Origin: Gemmatimonadota bacterium
GTDB lineage: Bacteria > Gemmatimonadota > Gemmatimonadetes > Gemmatimonadales > Gemmatimonadaceae
Reading direction: 5' to 3'
NCBI GenBank assembly: GCA_003134685.1
Contig: PLCA01000002.1
Location: 397,966-461,965 of the forward strand
Length of the DNA stretch: 64,000 bases
Shown: piece after piece, positions 7,603 through 15,823 of the stretch
Numbering within the stretch: position 1 is the first letter of the stretch
Layout: the number at the start of each line of letters is the position of its first letter
Program-made: the position numbers and the translations under genes
Notes under the pieces: model-generated
What the model was told of the DNA's origin: nothing
What the model saw: the letters and a program-made list of their open reading frames with translations, nothing else
Database searches by the model: none

Positions 7603-9167
7603 GCGGTGTTGCCTTTCTTGGTGCCGATCATGTATTCGCCGAGCACTTCTTCGCTCGCCTCGGCGGCGGGCATCACCACGGCGAATTTGCCGCGGTACAT
7701 CACCGCGACTCGGTCGGAGAGCGCGAGCACTTCGTTGAGCTCCGCGCTGACGAGAAGGATCGCCTTTCCCTGTGCGCGAGCATCGAGCAATTGCTGGTGA
7801 ATGAACTCGATCGCGCCGACATCAACACCGCGTGTTGGCTGCGAGGCGAGGAGCACGGAAAATTCACGTCCCATTTCCCGGGCGACGACGACTTTCTGCT
7901 GGTTGCCACCCGACAGAGAGCGCGCGGTGAGAACGGGATTGGGAGGCCTGATGTCGAACGACGAGATCTCCTGCATCGCGTTCTCCATCACGCGCGTGCT
8001 GTCGATGATGCCGCGACTCGAGAAATGTTTCTGCACGCCGAGAATCAGGTTGTTGGCGACGGTGTACTCGAGAATGAGTCCGCGCCGTTGCCTGTCCTCG
8101 GGGATGTGCGAGAGGCCAGCATCGTGGCGCTGCGCGACGCTGCGGCGCGTGATGTCGGCGCCATCGATCAGAATCTCGCCGGCGAAAACCGGTCTCAGGC
8201 CGGCGAGCGCTTCAATCAGCTCGGTTTGCCCGTTTCCCTCGACGCCAGCGATGCCGAATATCTCGCCTGGTCTCACGGTGAAGCTGACGCCGTCTATGAC
8301 GCGGATGCCGCGCGATCCCATGACAATGAGACTCCGCGCTTCGAGGCCTTTATCGGGCGGCCCGGTGGGACGACCGCTAGGCTGCACTCGCTTTCCCGCG
8401 GAGAGCGAAACTTCGCGGCCGACCATGAGTCGGGCGATTTCCGCCGGCGTCGTTGCCGAAGTCTTGACGCGCGCCACCGTCTGGCCCGCGCGCATCACGG
8501 TGATCGTGTTCGAAATCTCAACGACTTCATCGAGCCTGTGGGTGATGAGCACGATCGTGTCGCCCTTGTCGCGCAGGCGGCGGAGCACTGTCCACAGCTC
8601 GCGCACCTCGGGCGGAGACAGGACTGCCGTGGGCTCGTCGAGAACGAGAATTCTGGCGCCGCGGAACAGCACCTTCAGAATCTCGACTCGCTGTGCCTCA
8701 CCGACTGACAAGTCGGAGATGAGTCTTTCCGGCGCGATAACGAGCCCGGTTTCGTTCGAAAGCTTGCGCACATCATCGGCGGCATGCTTGTAGTCGAGAA
8801 CGATCCCACGAGTCTTCGGCTCGGCCCCCAGCACGAGATTCTCAGCTACCGAAAGCGTCGGCACCAGCATGAAGTGCTGGTGAACGATGCCGATTCCCGC
8901 CGCTATTGCCTCATTGGTCGACCATCCCGTCACATCGCGGCCGTTGACCTCGACGTGTCCCGAGTCCGGCTTCATCAAGCCGCCGAGTATGCGCATGAGC
9001 GTGGATTTGCCGGCGCCGTTCTCGCCGACGAGGGCGTGGATCTCGCCGGGCATCACCTCCACCGACGCGCCGCGATTCGCTCTGATGGCGCCGAACGATT
9101 TGTCGATCCCGTCCATCCGGATCGCGGGGACAACCGAGGCGGACTTCGGAGCAGCGCCGCTGATCAT
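7599..9167 (-). CDS. ABC importer ATP-binding protein with two NBDs (nucleoside type)
   Basis: A 522-residue protein containing two ABC nucleotide-binding domains. Domain 1 has Walker A GENGAGKST and signature LSVGEAQR with Walker B LVLDEPTAVLS. Domain 2 has a degenerate Walker A (GVEGNGQTE) and the signature LSGGNQQK, as usual in sugar/nucleoside-type fused ATPases (RbsA/YufO-like). It energises the two permeases encoded immediately downstream. The start overlaps the end of the binding-protein gene (ATGA). Confidence 0.93.
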   Translation of the reverse strand: MISGAAPKSASVVPAIRMDGIDKSFGAIRANRGASVEVMPGEIHALVGENGAGKSTLMRILGGLMKPDSGHVEVNGRDVTGWSTNEAIAAGIGIVHQHFMLVPTLSVAENLVLGAEPKTRGIVLDYKHAADDVRKLSNETGLVIAPERLISDLSVGEAQRVEILKVLFRGARILVLDEPTAVLSPPEVRELWTVLRRLRDKGDTIVLITHRLDEVVEISNTITVMRAGQTVARVKTSATTPAEIARLMVGREVSLSAGKRVQPSGRPTGPPDKGLEARSLIVMGSRGIRVIDGVSFTVRPGEIFGIAGVEGNGQTELIEALAGLRPVFAGEILIDGADITRRSVAQRHDAGLSHIPEDRQRRGLILEYTVANNLILGVQKHFSSRGIIDSTRVMENAMQEISSFDIRPPNPVLTARSLSGGNQQKVVVAREMGREFSVLLASQPTRGVDVGAIEFIHQQLLDARAQGKAILLVSAELNEVLALSDRVAVMYRGKFAVVMPAAEASEEVLGEYMIGTKKGNTA

Positions 9168-10201
9168 CTGCTGCTGGGCACCTTGATGCGTCCAGCGATT
9201 ATCTCCTGCTTGAGCTCCTCGACGCGGGCATGCACGCTGTCGGGGATGAGCGCGCGATTGCGATTGTCGTAGATGTATCCGACGCCGCCTTCCTTCAATC
9301 CAAAGGAGTAAATGCCTCCCTTGAACGTGTGATTCTGCACCCTGCTGATCGCATCGAACGTCACGGTGTTCACGCCTTTCACCATCGACGTGAGAACGTG
9401 CCCCGGCGCCTCGTCGTTTTGATCGGAATCCACTCCAATGGCGAGCTTGTTGGTCGCGCGCGCAGCCTCGAACACACCCTGTCCGGTCGAGCCGGCCGCG
9501 TGAAAGATCACCTCGACGCCCTGGTTGTACTGGCTGAGCGCGAGCTCCTTGCCCTTGCCTGGATTCTTAAACGCGTCGGGCGTGACTCCCGCGTATTGCG
9601 CGATGATCTGGCAGTCGGGACACACCTTTTTCACTCCGGCGCGGTAGCCCGCCTCGAATTTGTGGATGAGCGGAATATCCATTCCGCCCACGAATCCGAC
9701 TTTCTTCGAGTGGCCAACGAGAGCCGCCAACGCGCCGACGAGGTAAGACCCCTCTTCCTCCCGAAATTTGAGCGCCGCGACATTCGGTGGCGGAGGGATC
9801 ACGTTTCCGTTCGCGTCAGTCGCCAGCGCATAGTCGATTCCCGCGAACGCCGTGTTCGGATACTCCTTGGCGAGATTGGCGAGATCGTCGGTGAAGATGA
9901 AGCCGACACCGATGACCAGATTCATTCCCTCGGCCGCCAGCAGTCTCAGTCCGGCCTCGCGATCGGCTCCCTCGCCGGGCTCGATGAAACGGATATTGGA
10001 GCCGAGCATCCTGGTGGCGCTGTCGGCGCCGGCGTAGGCGCCGTCATTGAACGACTTGTCGCCCCGGCCGCCGACGTCCAGGACGATTCCGATGCGAACG
10101 GACGATGTCTCCTTTCCCTCGGCCTTGGCGCTCCGACGGGTGAAAAGGAGCGCAATGTGTACGGCGAGCAGGAGGGACGTGACGAGGATCAGCTTTCTCA
10201 T
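9164..10201 (-). CDS. BMP-family (PnrA/TmpC-like) substrate-binding protein
   Basis: About 345 residues. The N-terminal hydrophobic segment MRKLILVTSLLLAVHIALLF directs export but has no lipobox Cys, so the protein is either soluble or anchored by an uncleaved helix. The mature part matches the BMP family of nucleoside-binding proteins (GRGDKSFNDGAYAGA near the start; FAGIDYAL; GFVGGMDIPLIHKFEAGY; IFHAAGSTGQGVFEAA; GVDSDQND). I prefer ATG 10201 because the upstream extension runs through a tandem repeat and is not signal-like. It is the first gene of the minus-strand operon BMP-ATPase-permease-permease-MFS. Confidence 0.9.
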   Translation of the reverse strand: MRKLILVTSLLLAVHIALLFTRRSAKAEGKETSSVRIGIVLDVGGRGDKSFNDGAYAGADSATRMLGSNIRFIEPGEGADREAGLRLLAAEGMNLVIGVGFIFTDDLANLAKEYPNTAFAGIDYALATDANGNVIPPPPNVAALKFREEEGSYLVGALAALVGHSKKVGFVGGMDIPLIHKFEAGYRAGVKKVCPDCQIIAQYAGVTPDAFKNPGKGKELALSQYNQGVEVIFHAAGSTGQGVFEAARATNKLAIGVDSDQNDEAPGHVLTSMVKGVNTVTFDAISRVQNHTFKGGIYSFGLKEGGVGYIYDNRNRALIPDSVHARVEELKQEIIAGRIKVPSSR

Positions 10202-10246
10202 CTGAACAGAAGAATCGCCCAGAACACAGTGCCTTGCAAGCCGAAT

Positions 10247-10314
10247 GGCGGCTGTCAGCGTTGCGCAGAACACTACCCGTGGCGGCTGTCAGCGTCGCGC
10301 GGAACACTATACGC
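10247..10314. repeat. Two tandem copies of a 34-bp unit
   Basis: Two head-to-tail copies of a 34-bp unit starting GGCGGCTGTCAGCG (10247-10280 and 10281-10314) with a few mismatches. They lie in the 158-bp divergent region between the BMP gene and nadB, so they overlap the region where both promoters should be. Confidence 0.8.
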
Positions 10315-10359
10315 GCGGCCCCCTTTCAATCGGTTCATGCGGGCCATTGATTTCAGTGC

Positions 10360-11871
10360 ATGGCCGAGCGGATACGGACGCGCTTTCTCGTGGTGGGGAG
10401 CGGAGTTGCTGGACTTCACACCGCATGGCGCGCTTCCGCGGACAGCGACGTGATGGTGCTGACCAAACGATCGCTTTTCGACAGCGCCACGGCGTATGCC
10501 CAGGGCGGAATAGCGGCCGCACTCGGCGCAGGTGATTCGCCCGAGCTGCATCGCCAGGATACGCTCGCCGCCGGCGCTGCGCTCTGCGACGCGAAGGCGG
10601 TTGAGGTCCTGGTCGAGGAAGGACCCGCGCGGGTGCGCGAGCTGGCGACGGCCGGCGCGCACTTCGATCTCGAGCCCGGGGGAAACTTCAAGCTGGGCCG
10701 CGAGGCGGCGCACTCCCGGCGGCGGATCGTCCACGCGCACGGAGATCAGACCGGGGCCGAGGTCGCGCGCACGCTGATCAAGCGGGTGAAGGAGAGCGAG
10801 CGGATCAAAGTGCTGGAGAAGGCACGTATTCTCGATCTCATTATAGAGAACGGTGTTGTTTTCGGGGTAAAGGCCGCAGTCGCAGGCAAACCGGTCGAGA
10901 TCATCGCCGATGCGACGGTGCTGGCGACCGGAGGTTGTGGGCAGGTCTATCGATATACCACGAACCCGGAGGTGGCGACCGGCGATGGATACGCGATAGC
11001 ACACCGAGCCGGTGCCAAGCTGGCGGACATGGAGTTTGTGCAATTCCATCCGACCGCACTCGATACGCCGGAGAATCCGCTGCAATTGATCTCGGAAGCG
11101 GTGCGTGGCGAGGGCGCGGTGCTTCTCAACGAAGAGGGCGAGCGATTCATGCTCAAGAAGCATCGACTCGCTGAGCTGGCTCCTCGCGATGTCGTGGCTC
11201 GCGAGATTTTTCGTCAGAAAGCGGGTGGCAGGCGGGTCTGGCTTGATGCGCGGAAGCTGGGCCGCACTTTCGAGAAGCGCTTCCCGGGGATTTTCGCCAT
11301 CTGTCGCGCGCGCGGTGTCGATCCCTCGAAAGATCTGATTCCCGTCACTCCGGCAGTGCACTATATGATGGGAGGAATCGTGACCGACCTGCGCGGTCGC
11401 ACGAGTCTCAACCGATTGTACGCGTGCGGGGAAGTCTCACGAACCGGAGTGCACGGCGCCAACCGACTCGCATCGAACTCGCTGCTGGAAGGGCTCGTGT
11501 TCGCGGAGCGGGTCGCGCGCGACATGATCGACACGAAGCCGCTGACGACACCTCCGCGCAAGAAAAACTGGGAGGTTCCGGTGCTACGCGACCGCGGCGC
11601 GGCGCAGGTCGCCGCCGACAGCATCCGGCAGGTGATGTGGGACTACTGCGGAATCGATCGCAGCGCCAAGGGGCTGAGACTCGGGCACGCCAAGCTCACA
11701 GAGATCGAGTCTCGGCTGCCGCAGGGAGCGACTGAGGAGGCGAACATGGTACAGACATCACTGCTCATTGCAGATGCTGCGCTGTTGAGAAAGGAGTCGC
11801 GCGGAGGCCATTTTAGAAGTGATTTTCCGCGCGCGAAACGAAAGTGGAGCGGCAAGCACATCGAATGGTAA
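10360..11871 (+). CDS. nadB: L-aspartate oxidase
   Basis: A 503-residue FAD enzyme that oxidises L-aspartate to iminoaspartate, the first step of de novo NAD synthesis. The N-terminal Rossmann motif VVGSGVAGLHTA, the SFDSATAYAQGGIAAA-type segment (LFDSATAYAQGGIAAAL), the catalytic-region EFVQFHPTAL and the late HYMMGGIVTDLRGRTS...ACGEVSRTGVHGANRLASNSLLE are those of NadB rather than succinate dehydrogenase. It heads a plus-strand operon nadB-nadA-nadC and overlaps nadA by 7 bp. Confidence 0.95.
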   Translation: MAERIRTRFLVVGSGVAGLHTAWRASADSDVMVLTKRSLFDSATAYAQGGIAAALGAGDSPELHRQDTLAAGAALCDAKAVEVLVEEGPARVRELATAGAHFDLEPGGNFKLGREAAHSRRRIVHAHGDQTGAEVARTLIKRVKESERIKVLEKARILDLIIENGVVFGVKAAVAGKPVEIIADATVLATGGCGQVYRYTTNPEVATGDGYAIAHRAGAKLADMEFVQFHPTALDTPENPLQLISEAVRGEGAVLLNEEGERFMLKKHRLAELAPRDVVAREIFRQKAGGRRVWLDARKLGRTFEKRFPGIFAICRARGVDPSKDLIPVTPAVHYMMGGIVTDLRGRTSLNRLYACGEVSRTGVHGANRLASNSLLEGLVFAERVARDMIDTKPLTTPPRKKNWEVPVLRDRGAAQVAADSIRQVMWDYCGIDRSAKGLRLGHAKLTEIESRLPQGATEEANMVQTSLLIADAALLRKESRGGHFRSDFPRAKRKWSGKHIEW

Positions 11872-12881
11872 ATACGACGGACAACCGGTACGCAGGGCTG
11901 CAGGAAGAGATCAGGCACCTCGCGAGAGAGCGCAATGCCGTGATCATCGCGCACAACTACGAGCGCGCCGAGGTTCAGGACGTCGCGGATTTCGTCGGCG
12001 ACTCGCTCGGGCTGAGCCGCGAGGCCGCCAAGACGAAAGCCGACGTAATTGTCTTTTGCGGCGTTCATTTCATGGCGGAGACGGCGGCAGTGCTTTCGCC
12101 ACAGAAGACCGTGCTGCTTCCTGACCTCGCGGCCGGATGCTCGCTTGCTGCGACCATCAATGCCGCCGAGTTGCGGGAGTGGAAGGCGGAGCATCCAGGC
12201 GCCGTCGTGGTGTCGTACGTCAACACGACCGCCGAAGTAAAGGCGGAAAGCGACTACTGCTGCACATCCGGCAACGCCGTCGAGATCGTGAACTCCATTC
12301 CCCTCGACCAGGAAATCCTCTTTCTCCCAGACATGTTCCTCGGCGCGCACGTGCGGCGCATCAGCGGCCGCAAGAACATGCACGTGTGGATGGGCGAATG
12401 TCATGTGCACGCCGGGATCGACCCCGAGGACATCAGGCTCCAGCGCGCGGCGCATCCCGGTGCGGAGTTCCTGATTCACCCTGAATGCGGCTGCGCCACC
12501 AGTGTCGTCGAGGCCGTATCGGCCGGAGACATCGATCCGGTGGGTGTTCAGATCCTTTCGACCGAAGGGATGATCAAGCGTCCGAAGAATTCTCCAAACG
12601 ACGAATTCATCGTCGCGACCGAAGTCGGAATCCTGCATCGACTTCGGCGTGAGAATCCGACCAAGACGTTTTACCCCGCCAACCCCGACGCAGTGTGCGC
12701 GTTCATGAAGGTGACCACGCTCCCGAAAGTATTGAGCTCGCTGCAGCGGATGGAGCACCGCATCACGGTGCCACCGGAGATTGCCGAGCGGGCGCGTCGC
12801 GCCATCGAGCGGATGGTAGCGATCGGCGGTCAGACGCCGCTTTCACCTGCTCCGGAAGCCGCGGAAGATCCCGGAGAATGA
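11865..12881 (+). CDS. nadA: Quinolinate synthase
   Basis: A 338-residue [4Fe-4S] enzyme condensing iminoaspartate with dihydroxyacetone phosphate to quinolinate. Cys residues in the positions used as cluster ligands are visible in VFCGVHFMAETA, WMGECHVHAG and HPECGCATSVVE. Other family blocks (AHNYERAEVQDVADFVGDSL; LLPDLAAGCSLA) are intact. ATG 11865 begins MVNTTDNRYAG and overlaps the nadB stop, so translation is coupled; the in-frame upstream ATG 11844 is less likely. The 3' end overlaps nadC (ATGA). Confidence 0.95.
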   Translation: MVNTTDNRYAGLQEEIRHLARERNAVIIAHNYERAEVQDVADFVGDSLGLSREAAKTKADVIVFCGVHFMAETAAVLSPQKTVLLPDLAAGCSLAATINAAELREWKAEHPGAVVVSYVNTTAEVKAESDYCCTSGNAVEIVNSIPLDQEILFLPDMFLGAHVRRISGRKNMHVWMGECHVHAGIDPEDIRLQRAAHPGAEFLIHPECGCATSVVEAVSAGDIDPVGVQILSTEGMIKRPKNSPNDEFIVATEVGILHRLRRENPTKTFYPANPDAVCAFMKVTTLPKVLSSLQRMEHRITVPPEIAERARRAIERMVAIGGQTPLSPAPEAAEDPGE

Positions 12882-13780
12882 GCAAGCGGCGGGAAAGTGA
12901 GCTCGCCGCGCATGGGTTAGTGCGTGAGGAAGGGCTGCGATTTCCGCTAACCAAGAAGGAGCTCACTGCAATCGTCGCGGCCGCATTACTGGAAGACGAC
13001 ACGCGGCATGACATCACGACCGCGGCAACCGTAACGTCGAACCGACGAGCAAGGTGCAACGTCGTGGCGAGGCAGGCGGGAGTGCTCGCCGGCCTGCCGC
13101 TCGGGTGCGAGGCGTTTGAGCAGCTGAACCCGGCCGTGACGATCCGAATCGAGCACGCGGATGGAACGCACGTCGAACCACAGACTCCGGTGATGTTCCT
13201 GTCCGGCCACGCGCGCGGATTGCTTTCCGCCGAGCGTGTGGCGCTCAATTTCATACAGCGCCTGTCGGGAATCGCCACAATGACGGCGCGATATGTCGAG
13301 GCGATAGCGGGGACGGGCGCACACATCCTCGACACGCGGAAGACGACCCCATTGCTGCGTCGCCTCGAGAAATACGCCGTTCGCGCGGGCGGAGGACTCA
13401 ATCACCGCATGGATCTGGCTTCGGCCGTTCTGATAAAGGACAATCACCTCGCGGCGGTCGATGGCGATGTCGCTCTCGCAGTGAGTCGCGCGCGGGCCCT
13501 GGCTCCAGCGGGGATCAAGATCGAAGTGGAATGCGACACGCTCGAGCAGGTTCGCGCCGCGATCGGCGCGGGTGCCGACATCATCATGCTCGACAACATG
13601 CAGCTAATGGAGCTACGCGAGGCGGTAAAGTTGGTGGATGGCCAAGCGGTAACTGAAGCTTCCGGCGGAATCACGCTCGACACCGTTCGCTTCATTGCGG
13701 AGACGGGGGTGGATTGGATCTCGGTTGGCGCGTTGACGCATTCAGCGCCGGCGCTCGATCTCGCACTGGATTTCGATTGA
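12878..13780 (+). CDS. nadC: Nicotinate-nucleotide pyrophosphorylase (carboxylating)
   Basis: A 300-residue quinolinate phosphoribosyltransferase, third enzyme of the NAD operon; it converts quinolinate and PRPP to nicotinate mononucleotide with CO2 release. Family blocks: EDDTRHDITT near the start, ERVALNFIQRLSGIATMT, DTRKTTPLLRRLEKYAVRAGGGLNHRMDL, ADIIMLDNM, and the C-terminal EASGGITLDTV...GVDWISVGALTHSA. The start overlaps the nadA stop and the 3' end overlaps the zinc-ribbon gene (TGATG). Confidence 0.95.
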   Translation: MSKRRESELAAHGLVREEGLRFPLTKKELTAIVAAALLEDDTRHDITTAATVTSNRRARCNVVARQAGVLAGLPLGCEAFEQLNPAVTIRIEHADGTHVEPQTPVMFLSGHARGLLSAERVALNFIQRLSGIATMTARYVEAIAGTGAHILDTRKTTPLLRRLEKYAVRAGGGLNHRMDLASAVLIKDNHLAAVDGDVALAVSRARALAPAGIKIEVECDTLEQVRAAIGAGADIIMLDNMQLMELREAVKLVDGQAVTEASGGITLDTVRFIAETGVDWISVGALTHSAPALDLALDFD

Positions 13781-13932
13781 TGCCGGGGGAAGTCTGCGAC
13801 GTCTGCGGCTCGACCAACATCAAGGAGATCAAGTGCAAGCTGATCTGTCAGAACTGTGGGACGATTTTGAGGAGCTGTGCCGATCTCGGAGCAATCACGC
13901 CTTCAATTGAGGTGAATCGAAATGGATCGTAG
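13780..13932 (+). CDS. Small zinc-ribbon protein
   Basis: A 50-residue protein dominated by a zinc ribbon: CxxC at residues 6 and 9, and CxxC at 23 and 26 (CDVCGS...CQNCG), with extra Cys at 19 and 33. It starts within the nadC stop codon and ends 11 bp inside the amidase gene, so it is part of the coupled nad operon. Peptides of this type often follow metabolic genes; the role is unknown. Metal binding is inferred from the motif. Confidence 0.75.
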   Translation: MPGEVCDVCGSTNIKEIKCKLICQNCGTILRSCADLGAITPSIEVNRNGS

Positions 13933-15565
13933 AAACTTCGTGAGGCTCGGTGCCATCGCTGGCGCGATGGCAGTCCGCGGAAAGCCGCTGGCGGGTCAGG
14001 CACTAGTGAATGGAGAAGGAGCCCCGTCGCTTGGTGCCACGCGTTTTGCCATTAGCCCATTCGCGCTTGAGGAGGCGACGCTCGCCGATCTTCAGGCCGG
14101 GATGGCGGCGGGGACGATGACCGCGCGATCCATCACGCAGCAGTATCTCGATCGCATCGCCGAGCTGGATCGGCAGGGTCCGACTCTGCGCCACGTACTG
14201 GAGACAAATCCGGATGCGCTCTCGCTCGCCGATTCGCTGGACCAGGAGCGGAAGGCGGGCAAAGTTCGCGGTCCTCTGCATGGTGTTCCGATCCTGCTCA
14301 AGGACAACATAGATACCGCCGACCGGATGACGACCACCGCGGGATCGCTGGCGCTGGCGGGATCGATTCCGCTCCAGGACGCATTCATCGCGGCCAAGCT
14401 CCGGGCGGCGGGCGCAATTCTCCTCGGAAAAACGAATCTCAGCGAGTGGGCGAACTTCCGTTCGACGCATTCCTCCAGCGGCTGGAGCGGACGTGGAGGT
14501 CAGGCAAAGAACCCGTACGTGCTCGATCGGAATCCGTGCGGCTCTAGCTCGGGATCTGGCGGAGCGGTATCGGCGAACCTCTGCGCCGCGGCGATAGGAA
14601 CTGAGACAGACGGCTCGATCGTTTGCCCATCGTCCGCCAACGGCATCGTCGGAATCAAGCCAACGCTGGGGCTCGTGAGCAGAGCGGGAATCATCCCGAT
14701 TGCGCACAGTCAGGACACGTCCGGCCCAATGGCGCGAACGGTAAGAGACGCGGCGATCATGCTCAACGTGCTGGCGGGGATCGACCCCCGTGACCCCGCG
14801 ACATCAGCCGGCCACTCGCGTGGCCAGCTGGATTACACCAGGTACCTGGACCCGAACGGATTACGCGGCGCGAGAATCGGGGTCGCGCGAACCAAGTTCT
14901 TCGGTTATAGCGATGTCACCGACAAAGTCATCAATGATGCGATCGAGGGCATGAAGGCGCAGGGCGCGGTGATCGTGGATCCCGCCAACATCGCGACCGC
15001 CGGAAAGTTCGACGACAGCGAGTTCGACGTCCTCCTCTACGAGTTCAAGGCCGATCTCAACAAGTATCTCGCCTCACTCGGCCCCAAGGCGCCGGTGAGG
15101 ACGCTGAAGGACATCATCGCCTTCAACGACCAGCACAAGGATACGTCGATGCCGTGGTTCGGCCAGGAGATCATGATCCAGGCTCAGGCGAAAGGTCCGC
15201 TCACTGAAAAGAAATATCTGGCCGGCCTCGCCAAGGATCTCAAGATGTCGCGGGTGGATGGGATTGATGCTACCATGAACAAGTACAAGCTCGACGCAAT
15301 CGTGGCGCCGACCGGAAGTCCGGCGTGGGTCACAGATCTGGTCAACGGGGATCACTTCTCCGGCGCGAGCTCGACACCCGCGGCAGTCGCGGGCTACCCG
15401 AACATCAACGTGCCTGCCGGGTTCTCTCACGATCTTCCGATCGGCATTTCCTTTTTCGGGAGTGCGTACAGCGAGCCGACGCTGATCAAGATTGCTTACG
15501 CATACGAGCAGGCGACCAAGCATAGACGGGCGCCGACGTTCATCCCGACGCTAGGGGCAGAGTAG
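13922..15565 (+). CDS. Amidase (amidase-signature family), Tat-exported
   Basis: A 547-residue amidase-signature hydrolase. The Ser-cisSer-Lys catalytic elements are visible: PILLKDNID (Lys), NPCGSSSGSGGAVSANL and IGTETDGSIVCPSSANGIVGIKPT. The N-terminus MDRRNFVRLGAIAGAMAV is a twin-arginine-type signal, so the enzyme probably works in the periplasm. Members hydrolyse aliphatic, aryl or peptide amides; substrate unknown. It starts inside the 3' end of the zinc-ribbon gene; being last in the nad operon, it might process a nicotinamide-like amide, but that is speculation. Confidence 0.9.
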   Translation: MDRRNFVRLGAIAGAMAVRGKPLAGQALVNGEGAPSLGATRFAISPFALEEATLADLQAGMAAGTMTARSITQQYLDRIAELDRQGPTLRHVLETNPDALSLADSLDQERKAGKVRGPLHGVPILLKDNIDTADRMTTTAGSLALAGSIPLQDAFIAAKLRAAGAILLGKTNLSEWANFRSTHSSSGWSGRGGQAKNPYVLDRNPCGSSSGSGGAVSANLCAAAIGTETDGSIVCPSSANGIVGIKPTLGLVSRAGIIPIAHSQDTSGPMARTVRDAAIMLNVLAGIDPRDPATSAGHSRGQLDYTRYLDPNGLRGARIGVARTKFFGYSDVTDKVINDAIEGMKAQGAVIVDPANIATAGKFDDSEFDVLLYEFKADLNKYLASLGPKAPVRTLKDIIAFNDQHKDTSMPWFGQEIMIQAQAKGPLTEKKYLAGLAKDLKMSRVDGIDATMNKYKLDAIVAPTGSPAWVTDLVNGDHFSGASSTPAAVAGYPNINVPAGFSHDLPIGISFFGSAYSEPTLIKIAYAYEQATKHRRAPTFIPTLGAE

Positions 15566-15582
15566 AGGTACGTTCGCGTGGC

Positions 15583-15813
15583 TGGCATACACAATACCGA
15601 AGCAGGGGGCCGTTAGCTGACTACGCTACGTAGCTCGGAGCCTTCATATTGGCGTTAGGGTCGCGCGACTTGAAATCGCGCGACTTCGATTATCATCGGC
15701 GTTTCGTAGGCACGTGAGACTCTGACTCTGCAATTCCATACGCCGCCGGAAGGGCTCCGGGCGATATAGCTGCAAAGCTTACGGCTCCCTGCTTCGGTTT
15801 TGTGGATGCCAGC
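15583..15813. repeat. Intergenic pair of inverted repeats (about 38 bp arms)
   Basis: The 258-bp gap between the amidase and acyl-CoA dehydrogenase genes holds two diverged inverted copies of a 38-bp unit. The left arm is near 15583-15622 (GGCTGGCATACACAATACCG...) and the right arm near 15777-15813 on the opposite strand (GCTGGCATCCACAAAACCG...). Between them a direct repeat of TCGCGCGACTT occurs twice (about 15660-15690). Both arms read in frame as AGIH[NK]TEAG[GS]R, which suggests fragments of a dispersed coding or repeat sequence. No credible gene was found. Confidence 0.6.
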
Positions 15814-15823
15814 GGGGGAAGCT

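Noticed and set aside
7791-8793. Long plus-strand frames of about 305 and 330 codons opposite the ABC ATPase
   Set aside because: Antisense shadows of a GC-rich gene with clear Walker and signature motifs.
10273-11361. 362-codon minus-strand frame opposite nadB
   Set aside because: Shadow of nadB; composition is Arg/His/Gln-rich without any family pattern.
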